In this document: piece after piece, positions 63,564 through 64,000 of the stretch
Position numbering within the stretch: the first letter of the stretch is position 1
How the letters are laid out: every line of letters begins with the position of its first letter
NCBI RefSeq assembly: GCF_029227915.1
Contig: NC_079878.1
Span: forward strand, 7,438,001-7,502,000
DNA length: 64,000 nt
From: Hydractinia symbiolongicarpus
Taxonomy: Eukaryota > Cnidaria > Hydrozoa > Anthoathecata > Hydractiniidae
Reading direction: 5' to 3'
The notes under the pieces: generated by a model
What the model was told of the DNA's origin: nothing
The model's database searches: none
The model's input: the letters and a program-made list of their open reading frames with translations, nothing else
Translations under genes and position numbers: made by a program

Positions 63564-64000
63564 CTAAAAAAGGAAATGCACGGACATTAAGTTGCTAGTT
63601 AAAAACTTTAAAGTATCATAGGACACAGAACAGAGCGAATTTCTTAGGAAACAGTTATCGTTTTGTAATTTAAACTTTCAACAAAAGGAATATGTGTACA
63701 TGGGTAAGAAAAACACAATAATAAAATTGGCTTGATAATTCAGATAAAATAAATAAGCAGTAAATTGTAATACACACATCACAGAAATAACCCTGGTCAA
63801 TCAAAAACTAAAAAAAAATAATACCAGTACAATTGTCCAATAGCAAATTGGGTGGGAGTTAATAAGCGTGAAATATATTGCACTGATCCACGTAACTTTG
63901 AATTTAGTAAGTTCTAAACGAAAGACTCCAGTGCTTATTATATAGATTCAAGTCAACATTGGAAAAATAGTGGTTACTGAGAGGTTTTAAAACTATTTGT
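63564..64000. other. NDUFB3 5'UTR intron and upstream sequence
   Basis: AT-rich sequence upstream of the NDUFB3 acceptor. The noncoding first exon and promoter should lie here or beyond the window edge; no clear signal is visible. Confidence 0.4.

Overview
The window is animal nuclear DNA: AT-rich, gene-poor, with multi-exon genes, canonical GT-AG introns and many decayed transposons. The gene set (multiplexin collagen with endostatin, FOXN2/3 forkhead factor, TMEM50, NDUFB3, SOUL protein) is metazoan. Very divergent collagen sequence, a Penelope-like element and a gag remnant with a SAM-like segment suggest a cnidarian, perhaps a hydrozoan. That placement is inference; no marker here fixes the species.

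Layout. 1-255 (-): first 85 codons of an unrecognised gene running off the left edge. 2.5-3.6 kb: Penelope-like remnant abutted by a piggyBac-like MITE end. 5.3-8.3 kb (-): secreted SOUL-domain protein, two coding exons; its intron holds a complete 739-bp MITE. 8.3-18.3 kb: transposon graveyard (TIR element with 5-bp duplication, second MITE copy, transposase remnant, frameshifted ORF, gag remnant). 18.5-24.0 kb (+): TMEM50, six coding exons. 27.1-31.1 kb (+): FOXN2/3-type factor, seven coding exons. 35.8-54.5 kb (-): collagen XV/XVIII (multiplexin) gene with thrombospondin-N domain, 615-codon Thr/Lys-rich exon, short collagen helix, trimerisation domain and endostatin. 60.7-61.0 kb (-): two exons with a signal peptide, gene unresolved. 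63.3-63.5 kb (-): NDUFB3, a complex I subunit.

The genes are unrelated in function and do not form an operon. FOXN2/3 and the collagen gene converge across about 4.6 kb. The main point of interest is the collagen gene. Twenty-one exons join in frame to a 1472-residue protein, and at least four separate N-termini look possible: two homologous, duplicated signal-peptide exons, a signal peptide contiguous with the thrombospondin-N exon, and an internal hydrophobic exon giving a 625-residue form without the N-terminal half. This recalls the alternative promoters of vertebrate COL18A1.

All exon joins were read by eye from splice motifs, reading phase and family resemblance; none has transcript support.
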